Of a stretch of DNA of 64,000 bases, positions 40,250-54,800 are shown in pieces. Both the position numbers and the translations under genes were made by a program. How positions within the stretch are numbered: position 1 is the stretch's first letter; every line of letters starts with the position of its first letter. The notes under the pieces were generated by a model. It made no database searches. It was not told where the DNA came from and saw only the letters and a program-made list of their open reading frames with translations. The DNA comes from Mastigias papua (lineage: Eukaryota > Cnidaria > Scyphozoa > Rhizostomeae > Mastigiidae). The DNA is taken from assembly GCA_964019165.1 (NCBI GenBank), contig OZ025270.1:897001-961000 (forward strand), written 5' to 3'.

Positions 40250-42815
40250 CTATAGCCTTGGTATTTTGCCCAAAAATGACCGAAATTGAAATTGATTGAT
40301 TTCGATTGCAGATTGAAAAGTGATGAAAATGAGCCAATTTTGGCAGAAAAGTAAGGCTATAGCCTTGGTATTTTGCCCAAAAATGACCGAAATTGACATT
40401 GATTTATTTCGATTACAGATTGAAAAGTGATGAAAATGAGCCAATTTTGGCCGAAAAGTAAGGCTATAGCCTTGGTATTTTGCCCAAAATTGATCGAAAT
40501 TGAAATTGATTGATGTCGATTGCAGATTGAAAAGTGATGAAAATGAGCCAATTTTGTCCGAAAAGTAAGGCTATAGCCTTGGTATTTTGCCCAAAACTGA
40601 CCGAAATTGAAATTGATTTATTTCGATTGCAGATTGAAAAGTGATGAAAATGAGCCACTTTTGGCCGAAAAGTAAGGCTATAGCCTTGGTATTTTGCCCA
40701 AACATGATCGAAATTGAAATTGATTGATGTCGATTGCAGATTGAAAAGTGATGAAAATGAGCCAATTTTGGCCAAAAAGTAAGGCTATAGCCTTGGTATT
40801 TGGCCCAAAAATGACCGAAATTGAAATTGATTGAGTTTGATTGCAGATTGAAAAGTGATGAAAATGAGCCAATTTTGGCCAAACAGTAAGGCTATAGCCT
40901 TGGTATTTTGCCCAAAAATGACCGAAATTGAAATTGATTGATTTCGATTGCAGATTGAAAAGTGATGAAAATGAGCCAATTTTGGCCGAAAAGTAAGGCT
41001 ATAGCCTTGGTATTTTGGCCAAAAATGACCGAAATTGAAATTGATTGATTTCGATTGCAGATTGAAAAGTGATGAAAATGAGCCAATTTTGGCCAAAAAG
41101 TAAGGCTATAGCCTTGGTATTTTGCCCAAAAATGACCGAAATTGAAATTGATTGATTTTGATTGTAGATTGAAAAGTGATGAAAATGAGCCAATTTTGGC
41201 CGAAAAGTAAGGCTATAGCCTTGGTAGTTTGCCCAAAAATGACCGAAATTGAAATTGATTGATGTCGATTGCAGATTGAAAAGTGATGAAAATGAGCCAA
41301 TTTTGGCCGAAAAGTAAGGCTATAGCCTTGGTATTTTGCACAAAAATGACCGAAATTGAAATTGATTGATTTCGATTGCAGATTGAAAAGAGATGAAAAT
41401 GAGCCACTTTTGGCCAAAAAGTAAGGCTACAGCCTTGGTATTTTGCTCAAAAATGACCGAAATTGAAATTTATTGATTTCGATTGCAGATTGAAAAGTGA
41501 TGAAAATGAGCCAATTTTGGCAGAAAAGTAAGGCTATAGCCTTGGTATTTTGCCCAAAAATGACCGAAATTGAAATTGATTGATTTCGATTGCAGATTGA
41601 AAAGTGATGAAAATGAGCCAATTTTGGCAGAAAAGTAAGGCTATAGCCTTGGTATTTTGCCCAAAAATGACCGAAATTGACATTGATTTATTTCGATTAC
41701 AGATTGAAAAGTGATGAAAATGAGCCAATTTTGGCCGAAAAGTAAGGCTATAGCCTTGGTATTTTGCCCAAAATTGATCGAAATTGAAATTGATTGATGT
41801 CGATTGCAGATTGAAAAGTGATGAAAATGAGCCAATTTTGTCCGAAAAGTAAGGCTATAGCCTTGGTATTTTGCCCAAAACTGACCGAAATTGAAATTGA
41901 TTTATTTCGATTGCAGATTGAAAAGTGATGAAAATGAGCCACTTTTGGCCGAAAAGTAAGGCTATAGCCTTGGTATTTTGCCCAAACATGATCGAAATTG
42001 AAATTGATTGATGTCGATTGCAGATTGAAAAGTGATGAAAATGAGCCAATTTTGGCCAAAAAGTAAGGCTATAGCCTTGGTATTTGGCCCAAAAATGACC
42101 GAAATTGAAATTGATTGAGTTTGATTGCAGATTGAAAAGTGATGAAAATGAGCCAATTTTGGCCAAACAGTAAGGCTATAGCCTTGGTATTTTGCCCAAA
42201 AATGACCGAAATTGAAATTGATTGATTTCGATTGCAGATTGAAAAGTGATGAAAATGAGCCAATTTTGGCCGAAAAGTAAGGCTATAGCCTTGGTATTTT
42301 GGCCAAAAATGACCGAAATTGAAATTGATTGATTTCGATTGCAGATTGAAAAGTGATGAAAATGAGCCAATTTTGGCCAAAAAGTAAGGCTATAGCCTTG
42401 GTATTTTGCCCAAAAATGACCGAAATTGAAATTGATTGATTTTGATTGTAGATTGAAAAGTGATGAAAATGAGCCAATTTTGGCCGAAAAGTAAGGCTAT
42501 AGCCTTGGTAGTTTGCCCAAAAATGACCGAAATTGAAATTGATTGATGTCGATTGCAGATTGAAAAGTGATGAAAATGAGCCAATTTTGGCCGAAAAGTA
42601 AGGCTATAGCCTTGGTATTTTGCACAAAAATGACCGAAATTGAAATTGATTGATTTCGATTGCAGATTGAAAAGAGATGAAAATGAGCCACTTTTGGCCA
42701 AAAAGTAAGGCTACAGCCTTGGTATTTTGCTCAAAAATGACCGAAATTGAAATTTATTGATTTCGATTGCAGATTGAAAAGTGATGAAAATGAGCCAATT
42801 TTGGCAGAAAAGTAA
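40250..42815. repeat. Higher-order repeat: twelve-monomer block duplicated in tandem
   Basis: The block from about 40250 recurs 1284 bp (12 x 107) later with the same private variants: TTTTGTCCG for TTTTGGCCG, GGTATTTGGCCC, GATTGTAGATTG, GGTAGTTTGCCC, AAAAGAGATG and GGCTACAGCC. Confidence 0.88.
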
Positions 42816-43882
42816 GGCTATAGCCTTGGTATTTTGCCCAAAACTGACCGAAATTGAACTCGATTTATTTCGATTGCAGATTGAAAAGTGATGAAAATGA
42901 GCCAAGTTTGGCCGAAAAGTAAGGCTATAGCCTTGGTATTTTGCCCAAAACTGACCGAAATTGAAATTGATTGATGTCGATTGCAGATTGAAAAGTGATG
43001 AAAATGAGCCAATTTTGGCCGAAAAGTAAGGCTATAACCTTGGTATGTTGCGCAAAAATGACCGAAATTGAAATTGATTGATTTTGATTGCAGATTGAAA
43101 AGTGATGAAACTGAGCCAAGTTTGGCCGAAAAGTAAGGCTATAGCCTTGGTATTTTGCCCAAAAATGATCGAAATTGAAATTGATTGACGTCGGTTGCAG
43201 ATTGAAAAGTGATACAAATGAGCCAAGTTTGGCCAAAAAGTAAGGCTATAGCCTTGGTATTTTGCCCAAACATGACTGAAATTGAAATTGATTGATTTCG
43301 ATTGCAGATTGAAAAGTGATGAAAATAAGCCACTTTTGGCCGAAAAGTAAGGCTATAGCCTTGGTATTTTGCCCAAAACTGATCGAAATTGAAATTGATT
43401 TATTTCGATTGCAGATTGAAAAGTGATGAAAATGAGCCAATTTTGGCCGAAAAGTAAGGCTATAGCCTTGGTATTTTGCCCAAAAATGACCGAAATTGAA
43501 ATTGATTGATTTCGATTGCAGATTGAAAAGTGATGAAAATGAGCCAATTTTGGCCAAAAAGTAAGGCTATAGCCTTGGTATTTTGCCCACAAATGACCGA
43601 AATTGAAATTGATTGAGTTTGATTGCAGATTGAAAAGTGATGAAAATGAGCCAATTTTGGCCAAACAGTAAGGCTATAGCCTTGGTATTTTGCCCAAAAA
43701 TGACCGAAATTGAAATTGATTGATTTCGATTGCAGATTGAAAAGTGATGAAAATGAGCCAATTTTGGCCAAAAAGTAAGGCTATAGCCTTGGTATTTTGC
43801 CCAAAAATGACCAAATTTGAAATTGATTGATTTGGATTGCAGATTGAAAAGTGATGAAAATGAGCCAAGTTTGGCCAAAAAG

Positions 43883-43912
43883 TAAGGCTATATCTATATC
43901 TATGTATAGCCT
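43883..43912. repeat. First of ten monomers with a 16-bp insertion in the palindrome (123-bp variant)
   Basis: The usual AAGGCTATAGCCTT becomes AAGGCTA, then an extra TATCTATATCTATGTA, then TAGCCTT. Other copies lie near 47326, 48199, 48747, 50580, 51665, 52540, 52870, 53745 and 62325. Nine of ten follow CCAAGTTTGGCCAAAAAGT; the one near 52540 has CCAAATTTGG. Confidence 0.95.
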
Positions 43913-46900
43913 TGGTATTTTGCCCAAAAATGACCGAAATTGAAATTGATTGATTTCGATTGCAGATTGAAAAGTGATGAAAATGAGCCAATTTTGGCAG
44001 AAAAGTAAGGCTATAGCCTTGGTATTTTACCCAAAAATGACCGAAATTGAAATTGATTGATTTCGATTGCAGATTGAAAAGTGATGAAAATGAGCCACTT
44101 TTGGCCGAAAAGTAAGGCTATAGCCTTGGTATTTTGCCCAAAATTGATCGAAATTGAAATTGATTGATGTCGATTGCAGATTGAAAAGTGATGAAAATGA
44201 GCCAATTTTGGCCGAAAAGTAAGGCTATAGCCTTGGTATTTTGCCCAAAAATGACCGAAGTTGAAATTGATTTATTTCGATTGCAGATTGAAAAGTGATG
44301 AAAATGAGCCACTTTTGGCCGAAAAGTAAGGCTATAGCCTTGGTATTTTGCCCAAAAATGATCGAAATTGAAATTGATTGATGTCGATTGCAGATTGAAA
44401 AGTGATGAAAATGAGCCACTTTTGGCCGAAAAGTAAGGCTATAGCCTTGGTATTTTGCCCAAAATTGATCGAAATTGAAATTGATTGATGTCGATTGCAG
44501 ATTGAAAAGTGATGAAAATGAGCCAATTTTGGCCGAAAAGTAAGGCTATAGCCTTGGTATTTTGCCCAAAAATGACCGAAGTTGAAATTGATTTATTTCG
44601 ATTGCAGATTGAAAAGTGATGAAAATGAGCCACTTTTGGCCGAAAAGTAAGGCTATAGCCTTGGTATTTTGCCCAAAAATGATGGAAATTGAAATTGATT
44701 GATGTCGATTGCAGATTGAAAAGTGATGAAAATGAGCCAAGTTTGGCCAAAAAGTAAGGCTATAGCCTTGGTATTTTGCCCAAAATTGACCGAAGTTGAA
44801 ATTGATTTATTTCGATTGCAGATTGAAAAGTGATGAAAATGAGCCAATTTTGGCCGAAAAGTAAGGCTATAGCCTTGGTATTTTGCCCAAAAATGATCGA
44901 AATTGAAATTGATTGATGTCGATTGCAGATTGAAAAGTGATGAAACTGAGCCAATTTTGGCCGAATAGTAAGGCTATAGCCTTGGTATTTTGCCCAAAAT
45001 TGATCGAAATTGAAATTGATTGATGTCGATTGCAGATTGAAAAGTGATGAAAATGAGCCAATTTTGGCCGAAAAGTAAGGCTATAGCCTTGGTATTTTGC
45101 CCAATACTGACCGAAATTGAAATTGATTTATTTCGATTGCAGATTGAAAAGTGATGAAAATGAGCCACGTTTGGCCGAAAAGTAAGGCTATAGCGTTGGT
45201 ATTTTGCCCAAAAATGATCGACATTGAAATTGATTGATGTCGATTGCAGATTGAAAAGTGATGAAAATCAGCCAATTTTGGCCGAAAAGTAAGGCTATAG
45301 CCTTGGTATTTTGCCCAAAATTGATCGAAATTGAAATTGATTTATTTCGATTGCAGATTGAAAAGTGATGAAGATGAGCCAATTTTGGCCAAACAGTAAG
45401 GCTATAGCCTTGGTATTTTGCCCAAAACTGACCGAAATTGAACTTGATTTATTTCGATTGCAGATTGAAAAGTGATGAAAATGAGCCACTTTTGGCCGAA
45501 AAGTAAGGCTATAGCCTTGGTATTTTGCCCAAAAATGATCGAAATTGAAATTGATTGATGTCGATTGCAGATTGAAAAGTGATGAAAATGAGCCAATTTT
45601 GGCCAAACAGTAAGGCTATAGCCTTGGTATTTTGCCCAAAAATGACCGAAATTGAAATTGAGTGATTTCGATTGCAGATTGAAAAGTGATGACAATGAGC
45701 CAATTTTGGCCGAAAAGTAAGGCTATAGCCTTGGTATTTTGCCCAAAAATGACCGAAATTGAAATTGATTTATGTCGATCACAGATTGAAAAGTGATGAA
45801 AATGAGCCACTTTTGGCCGAAAAGTAAGGCTATAGCCTTGGTATTTTGCCCAAAATTGATCGAAATTGAAATTGATTGATGTCGATTGCAGATTGAAAAG
45901 TGATGAAAATGAGCCAATTTTGGGCGAAAAGTAAGGCTATAGCCTTGGTATTTTGCCCAAAACTGACCGAAGTTGAAATTGATTTATTTCGATTGCAGAT
46001 TGAAAAGTGATGAAAATGAGCCACTTTTGGCCGAAAAGTAAGGCTATAGCCTTGGTATTTTGCCCAAAAATGATCGAAATTGAAATTGATTGATGTCGAT
46101 TGCAGATTGAAACGTGATGAAACTGAGCCAATTTTGGCCGAAAGGTAAGGCTATAGCCTTGGTATTTTGCCCAAACCTGACCGAAATTGAAATTGATTGA
46201 TTTCGATTGCAGATTGAAAAGTGATGAAAATGAGCCACTTTTGGCCGAAAAGTAAGGCTATAGCCTTGGTATTTTGCCCAAAAATGATCGAAATTGAAAT
46301 TGATTAATGTCGATTGCAGATTGAACAGTGATGAAAATGAGCCAATTTTGGCCGAAAAGTAAGGCTATAGCCTTGGTATTTTGCCCAAAACTGACCGAAA
46401 CTGAAATTGATTTATTTCGATTGCAGATTGAAAAGTGATGAAAATGAGCCAATTTTGGCCGAAAAGTAAGGCTATAGCCTTGGTATTTTGCCCAAAACTG
46501 ACCGAAATTGACATTGATTTATTTCGATTGCAGATTGAAAAGTGATGAAAATGAGCCACTTTTGGCCGAAAAGTAAGGCTATAGCCTTGGTATTTTGCCC
46601 AAAATTGATCGAAATTGAAATTGATTGATGTCGATTGCAGATTGAAAAGTGATGAAAATGAGCCAATTTTGGCCGAAAAGTGAGGCTATAGCCTTGGTAT
46701 TTTGCCCAAAAATGACCGAAGTTGAAATTGATTTATTTCGATTGCAGATTGAAAAGTGATGAAATTGAGCCACTTTTGGCCGAAAAGTAAGGCTATAGCC
46801 TTGGTATTTTGCCCAAAAATGATCGAAATTGAAATTGATTGATGTCGATTGCAGATTGAAAAGTGATGAAAATGAGCATATTTTGGCCGAAAGGTAAGGC

Positions 46901-49740
46901 TATAGCCTTGGTATTTTGCCCAAACCTGACCGAAATAGAAATTGATTTATTTCGATTGCAGATTGACAAGTGATGAAAATGAGCCAATTTTGGCCGAAAA
47001 GTAAGGCTATAGCCTTGGTATTTTGCCCAAACATGACCGAAATTGAAATTGATTGAGTTTGATTGCAGATTGAACAGTGATGAAAATGAGCCAATTTTGG
47101 CCAAACAGTAAGGCTATAGCCTTGGTATTTTGCCCAAAAATGACCGAAATTGAAATTGATTGATTTCGATTGCAGATTGAAAAGTGATGAAAATGAGCCA
47201 ATTTTGGCCGAAAAGTAAGGCTATAGCCTTGGTATTTTGCCCAAAAATGACCGAAATTGAAATTAATTGATTTCGATTGCAGATTGAAAAGTGATGAAAA
47301 TGAGCCAAGTTTGGCCAAAAAGTAAGGCTATATCTATATCTATGTATAGCCTTGGTATTTTGCCCAAAAATGACCGAAATTGAAATTGATTGATTTCGAT
47401 TGCAGATTGAAAAGTGATGAAAATGAGCCAATTTTGGCAGAAAAGTAAGGCTATAGCCTTGGTATTTTACCCAAAAATGACCGAAATTGAAATTGATTGA
47501 TTTCGATTGCAGATTGAAAAGTGATGAAAATGAGCCACTTTTGGCCGAAAAGTAAGGCTATAGCCTTGGTATTTTGCCCAAAATTGATCGAAATTGAAAT
47601 TGATTGATGTCGATTGCAGATTGAAAAGTGATGAAAATGAGCCACTTTTGGCCGAAAAGTAAGGCTATAGCCTTGGTATTTTGCCCAAAAATGATCGAAA
47701 TTGAAATTGATTGATGTCGATTGCAGATTGAAAAGTGATGAAAATGAGCCAATTTTGGCCGAAAAGTAAGGCTATAGCCTTGGTATTTTGCCCAAAACTG
47801 ACCGAAATTGAAATTGATTTATTTCGATTGCAGATTGACAAGTGATGAAAATGAGCCAATTTTGGCCGAAAAGTAAGGCTATAGCCTTGGTATTTTGCCC
47901 AAAAATGACCGAAATTGAAATTGATTGAGTTTGATTGCAGATTGAAAAGTGATGAAAATGAGCCAATTTTGGCCAAACAGTAAGGCTATAGCCTTGGTAT
48001 TTTGCCCAAAAATGACCGAAATTGAAATTGATTAATTTCGATTGCAGATTGAAAAGTGATGAAAATGAGCCAATTTTGGCCGAAAAGTAAGGCGATAGCC
48101 TTGGTATTTTGCCCAAAAATGACCGAAATTGAAATTGATTGATTTCGATTACAGCTTGAAAAGTGATGAAAATGAGCCAAGTTTGGCCAAAAAGTAAGGC
48201 TATATCTATATCTATGTATACCCTTGGTATTTTGCCCAAAAATGACCGAAATTTAAATTGATTGATTTCGATTGCAGATTGAAAAGTGATGAAAATGAGC
48301 CAATTTTGGCAGAAAAGTAAGGCTATAGCCTTGGTATTTTACCCAAAAATGACCGAAATTGAAATTGATTGATGTCGATTGCAGATTGAAAAGTGATGAA
48401 AATGAGCCAATTTTGGCCGAAAGGTAAGGCTATAGCCTTGGTATTTTGCCCAAAACTGACCGAAATTGAAATTGATTTATTTCGATTGCAGATTGACAAG
48501 TGATGAAAATGAGCCACTTTTGGCCGAGAAGTAAGGCTATAGCCTTGGTATTTTGCCCAAAATGACCGAAATTGAAATTGATTGATTTCGATTGCAGATT
48601 GAAAAGTGATGAAAATGAGCCAATTTTGGCCAAAAAGTAAGGCTATAGCCTTGGTATTTTCCCAAAAATGACCAAATTTGAAATTGATTGATTTTGATTG
48701 CAGATTGAAAAGTGATGAAAATGAGCCAAGTTTGGCCAAAAAGTAAGGCTATATCTATATCTATGTATAGCCTTGGTATTTTGCCCAAAAATGACCGAAA
48801 TTGAAATTGATTGATTTCGATTGCAGATTGAAAAGTGATGAAAATGAGCCAATGTTGTCCGAAAAGTAAGGCTATAGCCTTGGTATTTTGCCCAAAAATG
48901 ACCGACATTGAAATTGATTTATTTCGATTACAGATTGACAAGTGATGAAAATGAGCCAATTTTGGCCGAAAAGTAAGGCTGTAGCCTTGGTATTTTGCCC
49001 AAAAATGATCGACATTGAAATTGATTGATGTCGATTGCAGATTGAAAAGGGATGAAAATCGGCCAATTTTGGCCGAAAAGTAAGGCTATAGCCTTGGTAT
49101 TTTGCCCAAAAATGACCGAAATTGAAATTGATTGATGTCGATTGCAGATTGAAAAGTGATCAAAATGAGCCACTTTTGGCCGAAAAGTAAGGCTATAGCC
49201 TTGGTATTTTGCCCAAAATTGATCGAAATTGACATTGATTGATGTCGATTGCAGATTGAAAAGTGATGAAAATGAGCCAATTTTGGCCGAAAAGTAAGGC
49301 TATAGCCTTGGTATTTTGCCCTAAAATGACCGAAGTTGAAATTGATTCATTTCGATTGCAGATTGAAAAGTGATGAAAATGAGCCACTTTTGGCCGACAA
49401 GTAAGGCTATAGCCTTGGTATTTTGCCCAAACATGATCGAAATTGAAATTGATTGATGTCGATTGCAGATTGAAAAGTGATGAAACTGAGCCAATTTTGG
49501 CCGAAAAGTAAGGCTATAGCCTTGGCAGTTTGCCCAAAATTGATCGAAATTGAAATTGATTGATGTCGATTGCAGATTGAAAAGTGATGAAAATCAGCCA
49601 ATTTTGGCCGAAAAGTAAGGCTATAGCCTTGGTATTTTGCCCAAAAATGACCGAAGTTGAAATTGATTCATTTCGATTGCAGATTGAAAAGTGATGAAAA
49701 TGAGCCACTTTTGGCCGAAAAGTAAGGCTATAGCTTGGTA

Positions 49741-51800
49741 TTTTGCCCAAACATGATCGAAATTGAAATTGATTGATGTCGATTGCAGATTGAAAAGTGA
49801 TGAAACTGAGCCAATTTTGGCCGAAAAGTAAGGCTATAGCCTTGGTATTTTGCCCAAAATTGATCGAAATTGAAATTGATTGATGTCGATTGCAGATTGA
49901 AAAGTGATGAAAATGAGCCAATTTTGGCCGAAAAGTAAGGCTATAGCCTTGGTATTTTGCACAAAACTGACCGAAATTGACATTGATTTATTTCGATTGC
50001 AGATTGAAAAGTGATGAAAATGAGCCACTTTTGGCCGAAAAGTAAGGCTATAGCCTTGGTATTTTGCCCAAATATGATCGACATTGAAATTGATTGATGT
50101 CGATTGCAGATTGAAAAGTGATGAAAATCAGCCAATTTTGGCCGAAAAGTAAGGCTATAGCCTTGGTATTTTGCCCAAAATTGATCGAAATTGAAATTGA
50201 TTGATGTCGATTGCAGATTGAAAAGTGATGAAGATGAGCCAATTTTGGCCAAACAGTAAGGCTATAGCCTTGGTATTTTGCCCAAAACTGACCGAAATTG
50301 AAATTGATTTATTTCGATTGCAGATTGAAAAGTGATGAAAATGAGCCACTTTTGGCCGAAAAGTAAGGCTATAGCCTTGGTATTTTGCCCAAAAGTGATC
50401 GAAATTGAAATTGATTGATTTCGATTGCAGATTGAACAGTGATGAAAATGAGCCAATTTTGGCCGAAAAGTAAGGCTATAGCCTTGGTATTTTGCCCAAA
50501 AATGACCAAATTTGAAATTGATTGATTTTGATTGCAGATTGAAAAGTGATGAAAATGAGTCAAGTTTGGCCAAAAAGTAAGGCTATATCTATATCTATGT
50601 ATAGCCTTGGTACTTTGCCCAAAAATGACCGAAATTGAAATTGATTGATTTCGATTGCAGATTGAAAAGTGATGAAAATGAGCCAATTTTGGCAGAAAAG
50701 TAAGGCTATAGCCTTGGTATTTTACCCAAAAATGACCGAAATTGAAATTGATTCATTTCGATTGCAGATTGAAAAGTGATGAAAATGAGCCACTTTTGGC
50801 CGAAAAGTAAGGCTATAGCTTGGTATTTTGCCCAAACATGATCGAAATTGAAATTGATTGATGTCGATTGCAGATTGAAAAGTGATGAAACTGAGCCAAT
50901 TTTGGCCGAAAAGTAAGGCTATAGCCTTGGTATTTTGCCCAAAATTGATCGAAATTGAAATTGATTGATGTCGATTGCAGATTGAAAAGTGATGAAAATG
51001 AGCCAATTTTGGCCGAAAAGTAAGGCTATAGCCTTGGTATTTTGCACAAAACTGACCGAAATTGACATTGATTTATTTCGATTGCAGATTGAAAAGTGAT
51101 GAAAATGAGCCACTTTTGGCCGAAAAGTAAGGCTATAGCCTTGGTATTTTGCCCAAATATGATCGACATTGAAATTGATTGATGTCGATTGCAGATTGAA
51201 AAGTGATGAAAATCAGCCAATTTTGGCCGAAAAGTAAGGCTATAGCCTTGGTATTTTGCCCAAAATTGATCGAAATTGAAATTGATTGATGTCGATTGCA
51301 GATTGAAAAGTGATGAAGATGAGCCAATTTTGGCCAAACAGTAAGGCTATAGCCTTGGTATTTTGCCCAAAACTGACCGAAATTGAAATTGATTTATTTC
51401 GATTGCAGATTGAAAAGTGATGAAAATGAGCCACTTTTGGCCGAAAAGTAAGGCTATAGCCTTGGTATTTTGCCCAAAAGTGATCGAAATTGAAATTGAT
51501 TGATTTCGATTGCAGATTGAACAGTGATGAAAATGAGCCAATTTTGGCCGAAAAGTAAGGCTATAGCCTTGGTATTTTGCCCAAAAATGACCAAATTTGA
51601 AATTGATTGATTTTGATTGCAGATTGAAAAGTGATGAAAATGAGCCAAGTTTGGCCAAAAAGTAAGGCTATATCTATATCTATGTATAGCCTTGGTACTT
51701 TGCCCAAAAATGACCGAAATTGAAATTGATTGATTTCGATTGCAGATTGAAAAGTGATGAAAATGAGCCAATTTTGGCAGAAAAGTAAGGCTATAGCCTT
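49741..51800. repeat. Higher-order repeat: ten-monomer block duplicated in tandem
   Basis: The sequence from about 49741 recurs 1085 bp later (ten monomers plus the 16-bp insertion less one base). Shared private variants include a one-base loss giving GGCTATAGCTTGG near 49733 and 50818, AAAATCAGCC near 50125 and 51210, and GATGAAGATGAGCC near 50229 and 51314. Confidence 0.85.
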
Positions 51801-54800
51801 GGTATTTTACCCAAAAATGACCGAAATTGAAATTGATTTATTTCGATTACAGATTGAAAAGTGATGAAAATGAGCCAATTTTGGCCGAAAAGTAAGGCTA
51901 TAGCCTTGGTATTTTGCCCAAAAATGATCGAAATTGACATTGATTGATGTCGATTGCAGATTGAAAAGTGATGAAAATGAGCCAATTTTGGCCGAAAAGT
52001 AAGGCTATAGCCTTGGTATTTTCCCCAAAACTGACCGAAATTGAAATTGATTTATTTCGATTGCAGATTGAAAAGTGATGAAAATGAGCCACTTTTGGCC
52101 GAAAAGTAAGGCTATAGCCTTGGTATTTTGCCCAAAAATGATCGACATTGAAATTGATTGATGTCGATTGCAGATTGAAAAGTGATGAAAATGAGCCAAT
52201 TTTGGCCGAAAAGTAAGGCTATAGCCTTGGTATTTTGCCCAAAAGTGATCGAAATTGAAATTGATTGATGTCGATTGCAGATTGAAAAGTGATGAAAATG
52301 AGCCAATTTTGGCAGAAAAGTAAGGCTATAGCCTTGGTATTTTGCCCAAAAATGACCGACATTGAAATTGATTGATTTCGATTGCAGATTGAAAAGTGAT
52401 GACAACGAGCCAATTTTGGCCGAAAAGTAAGGCTATAGCCTTGGTATTTTGCCCAACAATGACCAAATTTGAAATTGATTGATTTTGATTGCAGATTGAA
52501 AAGTGATGAAAATGAGCCAAATTTGGCCAAAAAGTAAGGCTATATCTATATCTATGTATAGCCTTGGTATTTTGCCCAAAAATGACCGAAATTGAAATTG
52601 ATTGATTTCGATTGCAGATTGAAAAGTGATGACAATGAGCCAATTTTGGCAGAAAAGTAAGGCTATAGCCTTGGTATTTTGCCCAAAAATGACCAAAATT
52701 GAAATTGATTGATTTCGATTCCAGATTGAAAAGTGATGAAAATGAGCCAATTTTGGCCGAAAAGTAAGGCTATAGCCTTGGTATTTTGCCCAAAAATGAC
52801 CAAATTTGAAATTGATTGATTTTGATTGCAGATTGAAAAGTGATGAAAATGAGCCAAGTTTGGCCAAAAAGTAAGGCTATATCTATATCTATGTATAGCC
52901 TTGGTATTTTGCCCAAAAATGACCGAAATTGAAATTGATTGATTTCGATTGCAGATTGAAAAGTGATGAAAATGAGCCAATTTTGGCAGAAAAGTAAGGC
53001 TATAGCCTTGGTATTTTGCCCAAAAATGACCGAAATTGAAATTGATTTATTTCGATTACAGATTGAAAAGTGATGAAAATGAGCCAATTTTGGCCGAAAA
53101 GTAAGGCTATAGCCTTGGTATTTTGCCCAAAAATGATCGAAATTGAAATTGATTGATGTCGATTGCAGATTGAAAAGTGATGAAAATGAGCCAATTTTGG
53201 CCGAAAAGTAAGGCTATAGCCTTGGTATTTTGCCCAAACTTGATCGAAATTGAAATTGATTGATGTCGATTGCAGATTGAAAAGTGATGAAAATGAGCCA
53301 ATTTTGGCCGAAAAGTAAGGCTATAGCGTTGGTATTTTGCCCAAAACTGACCGACACTGAAATTGATTTATTTCGATTGCAGATTGAAAAGTGATGAAAA
53401 TGAGTCAATTTTGGCCAAACAGTAAGGCTATAGCCTTTGTATTTTGCCCAAAAATGACCGAAATTGAAATTGATTGATTTCGATTGCAGATTGAAAAGTG
53501 ATGAAAATGAGCCAATTTTGGCAGAAAAGTAAGGCTATAGCCTTGGTATTTTGCCCAAAAATGACCAAAATTGAAATTGATTGATTTCGATTGCAGATTG
53601 AAAAGTGATAAAAATGAGCCAATTTTGGCCGAAAAGTAAGGCTATAGCCTTGGTATTTTGCCCAAAAATGACCAAATTTGAAATTGATTGATTTGGATTG
53701 CAGATTGAAAAGTGATGAAAATGAGCCAAGTTTGGCCAAAAAGTAAGGCTATATCTATATCTATGTATAGCCTTGGTATTTTGCCCAAAAATGACCGAAA
53801 TTGAAATTGATTGATTTGGATTGCAGATTGAAAAGTGATGAAAATGAGCCAATTTTGGCAGAAAAGTAAGGCTATAGCCTTGGTATTTTGCCCAAAAATG
53901 ACCGAAATTGAAATTGATTTATTTCGATTACAGATTGAAAAGTGATGAAAATGAGCCAATTTTGGCCGAAAAGTAAGGCTATAGCCTTGGTATTTTGCCC
54001 AAAAATGATCGAAATTGAAATTGATTGATGTCGATTGCAGATTGAAAAGTGATGAAAATGAGCCAATTTTGGCCGAAAAGTAAGGCTATAGCCTTGGTAT
54101 TTTGCCCAAACTTGATCGAAATTGAAATTGATTGATGTCGATTGCAGATTGAAAAGTGATGAAAATGAGCCAATATTGGCCGAAAAGTAAGGCTATAGCG
54201 TTGGTATTTTGCCCAAAACTGACCGACACTGAAGTTGATTTATTTCGATTGCAGATTGAAAAGTGATGAAAATGAGTCAATTTTGGCCAAACAGTAAGGC
54301 TATAGCCTTGGTATTTTGCCCAAAAATGACCGAAATTGAAATTGATTGATTTCGATTGCAGATTGAAAAGTGATGAAAATGAGCCAATTTTGGCCGAAAA
54401 GTAAGGCTATAGCCTTGGTATTTTGCCCAACAATGACCGAAATTGAAATTGATTTATTTCGATTCCAGATTGAAAAGTGATGAAAATGAGCCAATTTTGG
54501 CCGAAAAGTAAGGCTATAGCCTTGGTATTTTGCCCACAAATGACCGACATTGAAATTGATTCATTTCGATTGCAGATAGAAAAGTGATGAAAATGAGTCA
54601 ATTTTGGCCAAACAGTAAGGCTATAGCCTTGGTATTTTGCCCAAAAATGACCGAAATTGAAATTGATTGATTTCGATTGCAGATTGAAAAGTGATGAAAA
54701 TGAGCCAATTTTGGCCGAAAAGTAAGGCTATAGCCTTGGTACTTTGGCCAAAAATGACCGAAATTGAAATTGATTGATTTCGATTGCAGATTGAAAAGTG